Assembly: GCF_000331305.1 (NCBI RefSeq)
Contig: NZ_KB217483.1
Location: 830,340 to 894,339, forward strand
Origin: Calothrix sp. PCC 7103
Lineage (GTDB): Bacteria > Cyanobacteriota > Cyanobacteriia > Cyanobacteriales > Nostocaceae
DNA length: 64,000 nucleotides
Direction: 5' to 3'
The translations under genes and the position numbers were made by a program. Below, in pieces: positions 54,339 through 62,518 of the stretch; the first letter of the stretch is position 1, and each line of letters starts with the position of its first letter. A model generated the notes under the pieces. That model was not told where the DNA came from. It did no database searches and saw only the letters and a list, made by a program, of their open reading frames with translations.

Positions 54339-56984
54339 TTACGCGACTTGTCTTTGCATTAATTGAGTAAACAATCCTTTTTCGTTGGCAAGTTGCAAAA
54401 AAGTTCCTTGTTGGATAATGCGACCAGCTTGAAGTACGTATATACGGTTGGCTGAACGGATAGTGCTGAGACGATGGGCTATAACTATTCGTGTTACTTG
54501 TAGTTGTTCTAAGCTGTCGCTGACAATTGCTTGGGTTTTATTATCTAATGCACTGGTGGCTTCATCAAATAGCAAAATTTTTGGTTTTAGTGCTAAAGCG
54601 CGTGCGATAAGTAAGCGTTGACGTTGACCCCCAGATAGGTTACTACCTCCTTCGCTGACTATGGTGTGCATATTCATTGGCATCGTCGCGATGTCCGAAG
54701 CGAGTCCTGCCATTTTTGCTGCTTCCCACGCTTCGTCTAGTGTTATTGCGGCGCCTCCAGCAATAGTATCAAATATTGAAGCTGATTGAAGTTGACCGTT
54801 TTGTAAGACTACACCCATTTGTCGGCGCACTGCTTCTACATCTAATTTGGATAAATCTTGACCTGAGTAATAAATATTACCCGATTCTGGTTTCTCAAAT
54901 CCTAGTAATAATCTAAATAAAGTTGATTTACCACTTCCAGAAGTGCCTACAAAAGCAATAAATTCTCCAGGTTTGACAGAGAAACTAACATTATCTAATA
55001 CCAGTGGCTTGTTTTGATGATAACGAAAACTAATACGCTCCATCTCAATTTCGCCAGTAAGTGTACCTGGACTTGCCTGATTTGAGTTTACTTCTGCTAA
55101 TGTTTGTATTATTGGCAAAGTCCGTTTCCATTCTGGCAAGATTTGCAATGTTTCTACAAGTGTATTACTCAATTCTGATGTCCCATCCATGAAGGCATCC
55201 AATGCTGTATTAAAAGCTAAGAAGGTACCAATAGAAAGTGCTACGCTTGTTGATTGTGATGGCGCCACCATTTGCACTGTAAACCAGAATAAAGCTGCAT
55301 TTGTTAATGTCGGCATTACTGTTGTTATAAGTGTAACCGTGTCTTCAACTTTTTGCTTACTTATTTCTAGTTTGACTTGCCGACTATATTTTTTACTCCA
55401 TGATGCAAATGCGCGCTCTTCTGCTCCTGCTATTCTTAATTTAGATATGCCATTGATTAATTGTACTTTCTGACCAAAGATACTTCCTTGTAATTCGAGT
55501 AGTGGACGTACTTTCTCGGTAAGCATGGCACCACTCACAATAATAATTAGAATTGTGATTATTGCTACTGCTACTCCAATTATTGCTAATGTGATGTTGT
55601 AGTAGAATAATTGACCTAAATAAAATAAGGCAAAAAAACCTGTAAGTACATTTACTAAAGATGTGCCACTGAGTTGGCGCCGAATATTATTAATCGATAA
55701 AACTCGGTTATGTAGGTCTCCTGTAGTGTACTGTCGAAAAAAAGATACAGGTAGCCTAAGTAACCTATCCCATACTGCTGCTTGAGCAGAAACATCAGAT
55801 GTTGTTTCTACACGCAACATAGTAAATCCTTGAACTAATTTAAATAGTGTTGTGGCAAAGGTAGTAACTAATAGTCCTGCTCCAATTTGCAATAGTAAAT
55901 TTTGATCACTATCAGGGATGGCGTTATCCATTATTAAAGCAGTTGCTTGAGGTGTTACCATCCCTAGTAAGACGGCAACAGTACTACTTAGTAAAATAAT
56001 CATTAAGTCTCGACGGCGACCAAAAAGTATAAATTTGAGTAAATCTGTAGCTTTAAGAATTTGGTTGGGTAAAGACCGATAAAATGTATATGCTACTGGC
56101 GCCAACTGCAAAGCTCTACGTTTTGTAACAATTGCGCGCGTTTGCTCCTCCGGGTCAAGCATTTGATAGCAAGTTGGAGAAATTGGCAGTAAAGCTATGG
56201 GTCTGTTGTCTTCTTCAGTAAAAGCAACCATTGCTCCACAGTCGTTTTTCCACCAGTTGTCTTCCAATAGCACTTGTCGCATTCGCACTCTTGATGCTCT
56301 GACTATTGCTTCAAGAGGTTCTTTTGTCTTTAAATTATCTAAATTGGCTGGTGGATGAATATTTATTCCTAAAGCTTTGCCTACGGTGCCTGCTACATAT
56401 AATAATGGTGAATCTCCTGTTTTTGGTAAAAAGTAGCTCTCTTGTTCGTGATTGAGAGAAGACGCTAGTTCTCCTAATGCTTGCGTTGTTACTTGATAAT
56501 TAAGATTTTTTCGTGCATGTAAACGTTGTATTTCTTCTTGTGCTTCTTGCAGTTCTATAATATCTATATAATCAAAAAGTTGAAGATGGAATTGTGTTAA
56601 GTGTTGAAGCTGTATAGTTTCTATATTATATTCAAATTCATTATTAAAGGCAGTTTTACATTTATGACACCAAGTTTTGGCTAAAGTATCAACAGAGAGA
56701 CCTTGACTCAAAGATTCAATATCTACTTTAAGAAGTTCTGCTTTACCAATGGGTACTGCTAATATTTGACGGTGCGTATTATCGCTTTTACTTAAATTTC
56801 CAAATAGCGCTTCACCTGAGTTACAAGTAAATAAGTAACGACGAGTTCCTTCAATAATTCCTTGATTAACAGTGGTGACAAATAAACTAACAGAACCAGA
56901 TTTAATCACCCAAACTGTTTGCGGGTCGTTTAACAGTATTGGTTCATTACCTTTAAGCTCATATAATTTCCCTTGCAATTCCAT
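54339..56984 (-). CDS. NHLM-type bacteriocin export ABC transporter, permease-ATPase subunit
   Basis: The 881-residue protein has AAGGAGG before its ATG. It has a long N-terminal cytoplasmic region (~1-320, starting with a cNMP-like beta fold), a type-1 exporter membrane domain (~330-610; RRDLMIILLSSTVAVLLGMVTPQATALIMDNAIPD) and an ATPase ([29 protein letters not shown]). There is no C39 domain. This layout matches the second ABC protein of NHLM/NHLP bacteriocin systems. It may work with the peptidase-bearing transporter upstream. Confidence 0.9.
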   Translation of the reverse strand: MELQGKLYELKGNEPILLNDPQTVWVIKSGSVSLFVTTVNQGIIEGTRRYLFTCNSGEALFGNLSKSDNTHRQILAVPIGKAELLKVDIESLSQGLSVDTLAKTWCHKCKTAFNNEFEYNIETIQLQHLTQFHLQLFDYIDIIELQEAQEEIQRLHARKNLNYQVTTQALGELASSLNHEQESYFLPKTGDSPLLYVAGTVGKALGINIHPPANLDNLKTKEPLEAIVRASRVRMRQVLLEDNWWKNDCGAMVAFTEEDNRPIALLPISPTCYQMLDPEEQTRAIVTKRRALQLAPVAYTFYRSLPNQILKATDLLKFILFGRRRDLMIILLSSTVAVLLGMVTPQATALIMDNAIPDSDQNLLLQIGAGLLVTTFATTLFKLVQGFTMLRVETTSDVSAQAAVWDRLLRLPVSFFRQYTTGDLHNRVLSINNIRRQLSGTSLVNVLTGFFALFYLGQLFYYNITLAIIGVAVAIITILIIIVSGAMLTEKVRPLLELQGSIFGQKVQLINGISKLRIAGAEERAFASWSKKYSRQVKLEISKQKVEDTVTLITTVMPTLTNAALFWFTVQMVAPSQSTSVALSIGTFLAFNTALDAFMDGTSELSNTLVETLQILPEWKRTLPIIQTLAEVNSNQASPGTLTGEIEMERISFRYHQNKPLVLDNVSFSVKPGEFIAFVGTSGSGKSTLFRLLLGFEKPESGNIYYSGQDLSKLDVEAVRRQMGVVLQNGQLQSASIFDTIAGGAAITLDEAWEAAKMAGLASDIATMPMNMHTIVSEGGSNLSGGQRQRLLIARALALKPKILLFDEATSALDNKTQAIVSDSLEQLQVTRIVIAHRLSTIRSANRIYVLQAGRIIQQGTFLQLANEKGLFTQLMQRQVA

Positions 56985-57010
56985 CTTATAATTCCTCCTT
57001 ATTGAGTGCT

Positions 57011-57080
57011 TCCCCTTCTTTGCGCCCTTTGCGACCTTTGCGGTTATTTACTTAACGAACCGCAAAGAATGCAAAGAGGG
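57011..57080. repeat. TTTGCGG inverted repeat
   Basis: TTCTTTGCGCCCTTTGCG...CTTTGCGGTT and AACCGCAAAGAATGCAAAG form an imperfect hairpin in the short gap between the two transporter genes. A close relative is at 61031-61108. Confidence 0.75.
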
Positions 57081-57094
57081 AAAAAGATAAGTTT

Positions 57095-59365
57095 TTAGCC
57101 CACCTTATTAAGAGGGGTTGGGGGGATTTTATCTATCTCTTCTAGTATTGCTTCACCTTCGATACGAATTAACCGTGAGTAAGCACCATCTACTTGCCAA
57201 AGCTCTTCGTGGGTTCCTTGTTGTACAACCTTTCCATGTTCAAGAACAATTATTTGGTCGCAGTCTCGAATAGTACTTAATCTGTGTGCCACTATTAAAC
57301 AACTACAACCTCTTTTACGTAGGTTCTCATCAATGATTTTTTCAGTTTCTGTATCTAAAGCACTTGTCGCTTCATCCATGATAAGTATTGAGGGTTTGTT
57401 TACTAAAGCACGAGCTATTTCTAACCTTTGTCGCTGACCTCCACTTAAATTTGCTGCATCTTCTATTAACTCAGCGTCGTATCCCCCCAGCGCGCTAATT
57501 ACATCGTCAATAGCTGCGTCTTTACAAGCTTGAATTAAATTCTTTTCTGGGACTGTTGTATCCCAAAGCGTTAAATTTTCTCTCACAGTTCCACTAAATA
57601 GCAAAATTTCTTGCTCCACCATTGCTAGGGAGTTCGTTAATATATGTTGAGGTTGGTTAATATTATTATCAAATAAAATCTCTCCAGACCAAGGTTGATA
57701 TAGTCCAGATACTAGTTTAGCTATAGTAGATTTTCCTGAACCACTGGCGCCTACTAAAGCTACTCGCTGTCCAGGTTTAATTGCAAGATTAAAATTTTCT
57801 ATGAGGGGAGGGTCAAGGTGATTAAAGCCAAATTTTACATTTCTTAACTCAACATATCCTTGTAACTTTGGTAAAAAAGAGTTGGATGATAAGCTATTAT
57901 TTTTTTGTTCAAATTGTGAATCTATAGGGTTATATAAAACATCATCTAAACGAATTAAATTACCTTCTAGTTCCTGAAGAGTTTTACCAAAACCAACAAG
58001 ACTATTAATTGGGGTTTGAAAGTGTTGCACCAGTCCTTGGAAAGCTACCAACATTCCAATACTCATATGTCCGCTCATAACTCTCCAACCACCAATAACT
58101 AATAAAAGCATTGATGAAAGTGCGCTTAAAAGTGTGGGTAATGCGTTGAGTACCTGGTTTGTACTTTCTAATTGCTGCTGTGAGTTAATTGCTTTGGTAT
58201 AATAACCTGACCATTTAGAAAAGAAATCTGATTCTAAACCTGATGCTTTGAGTGTTTCTATACCTTGTAAAGCAGCTATAGATGCTCCCGATGCTTTTCC
58301 CTGTTCTTGTTGTAATAATTGATTTGCATCTACACGCTGGCGCCCAATCCATTGTAATGTGAAAAAATTTATAAAAGCAAAGCTGACAATAATTGAACTA
58401 AGTAACCAATCATACTGATACATGACAAGCGCGTAAAAAGATACCATGATTGTGTCAATCACTGTGGTTGCTAGCTTCCCAGAAAGTGCGTCAGCAACTT
58501 CATCGTTCAGATTTGTACGGTTACTGATTTCTCCAGAAAATCTTTGAGCATAAAAACTAACAGGTAAACGCAGTACATGCCACAAAAAACGGCTCGACAT
58601 TCCCACGGCTAATTTACTTTTAAGGCGCCGCAAATGTTGTAATCTTAGTTGAACAAACCATCCTTGAAGTAGAGCTATAACAAAGAACCCCAATATTAGC
58701 GGACGTATCCAATGATATTGCCCTTTTAATAAAATTTCATCTACAAAGACCTGACTAAATATTGGTACAGCTAGCCCAATTATGGCTAAGAAAAACCCTG
58801 CAATTACACAATATACTAAAGCAGCACTGGCGCCTTGTAAACGTTCCCATAGTGAAGCCAATACATTAGTTCGATGTCCACCTTTGGTAAACCCGAAACT
58901 GGGTTGCATTGTTAGCACAACTCCAGTATATCCAGCATCGAACTCTTCTAAAGATACATGTCGGCGCCCGTTGGCAGGATCATTCAAATAAACTCGTCGG
59001 TTAGAAAATCCTTCAACGATTAAAAAGTGATTGAAGTTCCAAAAGACTATATAAGGAAAACGCAAACTTCGGAGTTGGTCGAGTTCTTTTTTAAAACCTC
59101 TTGCTTCGAGTCCATAATGTCTGGCAGCTTTAAGGACATTAGAAGCTTTACTGCCATCGCGAGAAACACCACACTCTCGACGTAATTCTGGTAATGGAAC
59201 AAATCTACCATAATAAGCAAGTATAATTCCTAGGGCAGCGGCGCCGCATTCTACTGCTTCCATTTGTAAAACAGTAGGAGTCGTAACTCGTTTATTACGC
59301 ATAAACAATTTTTGCCAGTGCTGCCACATATCAGTAGGATAAGTAGTTAAATTAGTATGCACCAC
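57095..59365 (-). CDS. NHLP-type peptidase-containing ABC transporter (PCAT)
   Basis: The 756-residue protein starts with an active-looking C39 peptidase: Cys40 in QMEAVECGAAALGI, His in NFNHFLIVEG, Asp in YLNDPANG. The membrane domain (~180-460) and ATPase ([29 protein letters not shown]) follow. Such proteins cut leaders after Gly-Gly and export the core, so it is the probable processing and export enzyme for the precursors at 61494 and 62050. The GTG start overlaps the preceding HlyD gene by 14 nt; ATG 59329 is an alternative. The last residues (PPTPLNKVG) are encoded by a dispersed repeat. Confidence 0.93.
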   Translation of the reverse strand: MVHTNLTTYPTDMWQHWQKLFMRNKRVTTPTVLQMEAVECGAAALGIILAYYGRFVPLPELRRECGVSRDGSKASNVLKAARHYGLEARGFKKELDQLRSLRFPYIVFWNFNHFLIVEGFSNRRVYLNDPANGRRHVSLEEFDAGYTGVVLTMQPSFGFTKGGHRTNVLASLWERLQGASAALVYCVIAGFFLAIIGLAVPIFSQVFVDEILLKGQYHWIRPLILGFFVIALLQGWFVQLRLQHLRRLKSKLAVGMSSRFLWHVLRLPVSFYAQRFSGEISNRTNLNDEVADALSGKLATTVIDTIMVSFYALVMYQYDWLLSSIIVSFAFINFFTLQWIGRQRVDANQLLQQEQGKASGASIAALQGIETLKASGLESDFFSKWSGYYTKAINSQQQLESTNQVLNALPTLLSALSSMLLLVIGGWRVMSGHMSIGMLVAFQGLVQHFQTPINSLVGFGKTLQELEGNLIRLDDVLYNPIDSQFEQKNNSLSSNSFLPKLQGYVELRNVKFGFNHLDPPLIENFNLAIKPGQRVALVGASGSGKSTIAKLVSGLYQPWSGEILFDNNINQPQHILTNSLAMVEQEILLFSGTVRENLTLWDTTVPEKNLIQACKDAAIDDVISALGGYDAELIEDAANLSGGQRQRLEIARALVNKPSILIMDEATSALDTETEKIIDENLRKRGCSCLIVAHRLSTIRDCDQIIVLEHGKVVQQGTHEELWQVDGAYSRLIRIEGEAILEEIDKIPPTPLNKVG

Positions 59366-60800
59366 TTACAGACCTCAATATTGGTAAAACATAGCTGATA
59401 GGAGATGATTCTTCGACCTTGACACGCGCAGTAGCAGTCGTACCAGAAGAAAGTTTTAATGCAGGTCCATTAGAAGAAGACCATTTATATCCACTTGGAG
59501 TTGTAGAATCTGTATCTAACTCAGCAAAAACTTGTATTACTCCCTTTTGCTGTTGACCTATGATACCTTCCACTAATTCCGAGTTACCAACAACGCTATT
59601 AGCTTCCTCCTTAGTGACTGGAAAAGAAGAAACAGAGGTAACAGTACCGGATATACCACCAAAACGTTCTCGTTTAACGGTTTGAGGTGTAATTTGTAAC
59701 CTCATTCCTGGCTGAATTTTCTTACCCTCAGCAACAGGAAAATAAGTTACACCTACTAATTTGCTACCAGGGTTGACTTTATCTATATTTCCAATACGAA
59801 CTCCAGAGCTAACTAATTGCCCAGGTGAGATAGTAAGCTCTAAAATGCGTCCAGAGTGTTGACTTACAATCTGTCTATTATTCCGTATTTGCTGCTCAAA
59901 TTTAATAATCTCTCGCTCTTGTTCTTGTATCTCTTTTCTGCGATTATTTACATCGTCTAAGTTTCGTTGAGCATTCGAGCTAAAATCACTATCCAAGCGT
60001 TTTAACTGAGCTTGTAGTTCTGTAATTGTAGTCATACTTTCACTATAAGTTTTTTCTTGTTCAGCTTCCTTTACGTCTAGGTCTTTTAACTGAGATTGTA
60101 ATTCTAATATTTTTTCTGTATTTGCCAAGTACTTTTGTTCTGCGTCTAAAGCAACATCCATTGTAATTGCTCTTTCTTGTTGAAACAGTTTTTTACGAAT
60201 ATCCATTGTTTGCTTCAACGTGGGAGTTAACGCTTGAGCTTCTTTAATACGTTGTTGTAAACTTTGGCGTTGTGCTTTTATAGTATTCTTATTTGTATTT
60301 TTGACCATAGGTGTTATGGACTGGGTTTCTCGAATTCGCGTCAGTAAATATAAACGCTGTTGTTGTATCGAGTTTTTTTCCTGCTGAGTTTGCATTTTTT
60401 GCAAAGAAATAGCAGCTTGCTCTTGTAACCTTAGCTGTATTAATTTATTCTGCTGTTGTTGTAGCTGCCTTTGTACTTCCGACTGGTCAATAGTCGCTAT
60501 TATTTGTCCCTTTTTGACTGTATCACCAACTTTAACATGCAAACTCTGTAACATCCCTGAAGTCGTCGCTTCGAGTGGCGCCACTTTGCGAGGGTAAATT
60601 ACTACTCCCTGACCTTCAACAGTAACGGGAATACGTCCATAGACACTCCAAACAGCACCGACTGCGACCAAAGAACTCAAAGCGAATAGAGTTAACCAGC
60701 TTTTAGAGCCAACAACCTTCATCAACTGGTCTAGTTTCTCAGGAGAAGCTAGACGGTCTAACGACTCTTGTCTAAATAAAGTACGTTTTTGGTATATCAT
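59352..60800 (-). CDS. NHLM-type HlyD-family secretion adaptor
   Basis: The 482-residue protein is the first gene of the export operon. One N-terminal span (WLTLFALSSLVAVGAVWSVYG) precedes the lipoyl half EATTSGMLQSLHVKVGDTVKKGQIIATID. A very long glutamine-rich coiled coil (~110-320) and the return half (SGRILELTISPGQLVSSGVRIGNID) follow. GVTYFPVAEGKKIQPGMRLQITPQTVKRERFGGISGTVTSVSSFPVTKEEA is the family's beta domain. It overlaps the peptidase-transporter gene, indicating co-translation and a joint complex. Confidence 0.92.
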   Translation of the reverse strand: MIYQKRTLFRQESLDRLASPEKLDQLMKVVGSKSWLTLFALSSLVAVGAVWSVYGRIPVTVEGQGVVIYPRKVAPLEATTSGMLQSLHVKVGDTVKKGQIIATIDQSEVQRQLQQQQNKLIQLRLQEQAAISLQKMQTQQEKNSIQQQRLYLLTRIRETQSITPMVKNTNKNTIKAQRQSLQQRIKEAQALTPTLKQTMDIRKKLFQQERAITMDVALDAEQKYLANTEKILELQSQLKDLDVKEAEQEKTYSESMTTITELQAQLKRLDSDFSSNAQRNLDDVNNRRKEIQEQEREIIKFEQQIRNNRQIVSQHSGRILELTISPGQLVSSGVRIGNIDKVNPGSKLVGVTYFPVAEGKKIQPGMRLQITPQTVKRERFGGISGTVTSVSSFPVTKEEANSVVGNSELVEGIIGQQQKGVIQVFAELDTDSTTPSGYKWSSSNGPALKLSSGTTATARVKVEESSPISYVLPILRSVSGAY

Positions 60801-61030
60801 TTACTCATAATTTTCGTAAAATTCATAACTTATTGTAGCCTTCTCTCTCAAATCCTAGCTATTCTAAATATTTCGATATCACTAATAAATCTTTAGAGGA
60901 TGTTTGAAAGGTTAATTTTTGTAAAGAACCGCACTCGTATACTGCATAATGCTGCATGGAAAGAATGTAATAACAATGTGAAGCTGCACAGAAGGTACAC
61001 TACCCCTGCAAAGTGAGTAGTTATCTTTCT
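60801..61030. other. Upstream region of the export operon
   Basis: Non-coding. It must contain the promoter of the minus-strand export operon. No motif shared with the precursor promoters was found. Confidence 0.45.
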
Positions 61031-61108
61031 TCTCTTTCTTCTTTTTCTTTGCGTCCTTTGCGGTTCGTTAAAAAATAACCGCAAAGAAAGCGAAGGACAC
61101 AAAGGGGT
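61031..61108. repeat. TTTGCGG inverted repeat, second copy
   Basis: TTCTTTGCGTCCTTTGCGGTT and AACCGCAAAGAAAGCGAAGG are imperfect inverted arms joined by CGTTAAAAAAT. A minus-strand 72-residue frame (60893-61111) starts inside it and is not a gene. Confidence 0.75.
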
Positions 61109-61141
61109 CAAATAATGTGTAATTTAATATTAAATCGGTAT

Positions 61142-61232
61142 CAATACTGCTCGGCTAAGCTTTTTTCAGGATGATCAACAACGATATTATAAGGGTTTCA
61201 GGCTACGCTATGTTCTTAACCGAGCAGTATTG
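61142..61232. mobile_element. 91-bp MITE related to the IS4-like element at 42141
   Basis: Termini CAATACTGCTCGGCTAAG and the complement of CAATACTGCTCGGTTAAG match the IS4-like ends with one change. A perfect 10-bp target duplication AAATCGGTAT flanks it (61132-61141 and 61233-61242). The interior is non-coding. It was probably moved by an IS4-like transposase acting in trans. Confidence 0.88.
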
Positions 61233-61406
61233 AAATCGGTATAATTTATGACCCATCAATGAACGATTTGCCTGCGATAATGAACGTATAATTTCAGATT
61301 TTGTAGAGACCCTATTTAATTCGGTCTCTACGTACCAATTTGTGCAAAATTAGGTGTCATAACTGTAACTATCATTTATTTAGACAAGACATCGAAAGAA
61401 ATTGAA

Positions 61407-61460
61407 TTGTTAGATAGTTTGGGTGTGACTATATTGGTAATTGTGAGACCAAAATCACAA
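61407..61460 (+). promoter_or_regulatory. Promoter and operator-like dyad of precursor 1
   Basis: TTGTTA (61407-61412) and TATATT (61430-61435) are spaced 17 bp. A dyad TTGTGA-N8-TCACAA at 61441-61460 begins 5 bp after the -10, where transcription should start. It ends 33 bp before the ATG. The same layout with the same spacings exists at 61963-62016. Position over the start site suggests repression or an RNA 5' hairpin. Confidence 0.65.
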
Positions 61461-61493
61461 ACTCACTATTCTCAAAATAAAGGAAACAAAACA

Positions 61494-61697
61494 ATGTCTA
61501 ACGAACAACTCATGCAAGAAGAACTCAAAAAAGCTATCGCGTTGGGAAATGAAGTCGCAAGCGATGAATTATCTGACGAAGACCTAGAACAAGTCGCAGG
61601 TGGCATTAATGTAGTAGTATGCTTCTTGTTTACTCGAATTCGCCGACGTATCAGAAGATGTCTTCTCCGCTCTCGTATTTATAGCGAAAATGATTAA
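61494..61697 (+). CDS. RiPP (probable class II lanthipeptide) precursor 1
   Basis: 67 residues from ATG 61494, with AAAGGAAAC upstream; the longer frame from 61407 includes the promoter and is rejected. The acidic leader (residues 1-37) ends SDEDLEQVAGG, a double-glycine site for a C39 peptidase. The 30-residue core begins INVVV and contains CFLFT, then RIRRRIRR, then CLLRS, ending IYSEND. It has two Cys, each followed four residues later by Thr or Ser, and a strongly basic linker. This fits two thioether rings made by the neighbouring LanM, although no product is proven. Disulfide pairing is an alternative. Confidence 0.85.
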   Translation: MSNEQLMQEELKKAIALGNEVASDELSDEDLEQVAGGINVVVCFLFTRIRRRIRRCLLRSRIYSEND

Positions 61698-61877
61698 GAT
61701 TCAGATTAAGGCTTTTTCTTAAATACTTTTGATTCGAGTACAAAATGCCAAGATGCTGCAATGTAGTTTATTTAACAAGTCAAAGATTAGAAAGCTTATA
61801 AGAGCTAATACTTTTCAGTAAATAACAGATGATTGTAGTATCTTTCCAGCCTGGTTTATTAAATAAACCAGGTTTTT
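61698..61877 (+). terminator. Long 3' region and terminator of precursor 1
   Basis: The 3' region (61698-61849) has no frame but is almost identical to that of precursor 2. It ends in CCTGGTTTA (61850-61858) and TAAACCAGG (61864-61872) followed by TTTTT, a strong intrinsic terminator. Confidence 0.8.
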
Positions 61878-61962
61878 ACATGCTTTTATCTACCCGATAA
61901 TTTGCCTTTATTCAACAGCACTAACTATTAAATATTTCGTTGATACGTCAAAAGAATTTGAA

Positions 61963-62016
61963 TTGTTTTAAGTGTTGAATAACACTATATTGGTAATTGT
62001 GAATCCGGAATCACAA
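61963..62016 (+). promoter_or_regulatory. Promoter and operator-like dyad of precursor 2
   Basis: TTGTTT (61963-61968), a 17-bp spacer, TATATT (61986-61991) and the dyad TTGTGA-N8-TCACAA (61997-62016). The bases in the dyad centre differ from copy 1 while both arms are identical, which supports selection on the arms. Each copy is thus an independent transcription unit. Confidence 0.65.
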
Positions 62017-62049
62017 ATTAATTACTTTCACAACAAAGGAAACAAAACA

Positions 62050-62253
62050 ATGTCTAACGAACAACTCATGCAAGAAGAACTCAAAAAAGCTATCGCGTTG
62101 GGAAATGAAGTCGCAAGCGATGAATTATCTGACGAAGACCTAGAACAAGTCGCAGGTGGCATTAATGTAGTAGTATGCTTCTTGTTTACTCGAATTCGCC
62201 GACGTATCAAAAAATGTCTTCTCCGCTCTCGTATTTATAGCGAAAATGATTAA
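62050..62253 (+). CDS. RiPP (probable class II lanthipeptide) precursor 2
   Basis: 67 residues, identical to precursor 1 except that two Arg in the linker are Lys (RIRRRIKK before CLLRS). Leader, Gly-Gly site, both Cys and the Thr/Ser four residues after them are unchanged. The conservative, charge-keeping change suggests that positive charge rather than the exact residue matters. It has the same ribosome site and its own promoter and terminator. The product would be exported like that of precursor 1. Confidence 0.85.
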   Translation: MSNEQLMQEELKKAIALGNEVASDELSDEDLEQVAGGINVVVCFLFTRIRRRIKKCLLRSRIYSEND

Positions 62254-62405
62254 AATTCAGATTAAGGCTTTTGCTTAAATACTTTGAATTCGAGTACAAA
62301 ATGCCAAGATGCTGCAATGTAGTTTATTTAACAAGTCAAAGATTAGAAAGCTTATAAGAGCTAATACTTTTCAGTAAATAACAGATGATTGTAGTATCTT
62401 TCCAG

Positions 62406-62434
62406 CCTGGTTTATTTAATAAGCCAGGTTTTTA
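62406..62434 (+). terminator. Terminator of precursor 2
   Basis: CCTGGTTTA-TTTAA-TAAGCCAGG followed by TTTTT. It is the counterpart of the stem at 61850. Confidence 0.85.
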
Positions 62435-62445
62435 ATTATTAAAAA

Positions 62446-62477
62446 AACCTGGTTCATACAATAAACCAGGTTTTTTT
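62446..62477. terminator. Bidirectional terminator between precursor 2 and lanM
   Basis: AACCTGGTT (62446-62454) and AACCAGGTT (62464-62472) with A-tract before and T-tract after, so it can act on both strands. It is the likely terminator of lanM (minus). Confidence 0.8.
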
Positions 62478-62518
62478 AGGCTTTTCTGAGATGCTACCCT
62501 ACTCTGCTTAAACTATAT

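Larger units (their letters stand above)
61494..62434. repeat. Tandem duplication of the precursor unit, offset 556 bp
   Basis: Promoter, dyad, gene, ~150-bp 3' region and terminator are all repeated. The leader and first part of the core are nucleotide-identical, with few differences downstream (for example CGTATCAGAAGATGT versus CGTATCAAAAAATGT in the core). Confidence 0.9.

Noticed and set aside
60893-61111. 72-residue minus-strand frame rich in Arg/Lys as another cationic peptide
   Set aside because: The basic stretch is a translation of the TTTGCGG/TTCTTC repeat and has no leader or ribosome site.
61441-61460. TGTGA...TCACA dyad read as a CRP/SyCRP1 site
   Set aside because: The half-sites are separated by 8 bp, not the 6 bp of CRP sites, and it lacks the GTA-N8-TAC of NtcA. 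It is kept only as an unassigned dyad.
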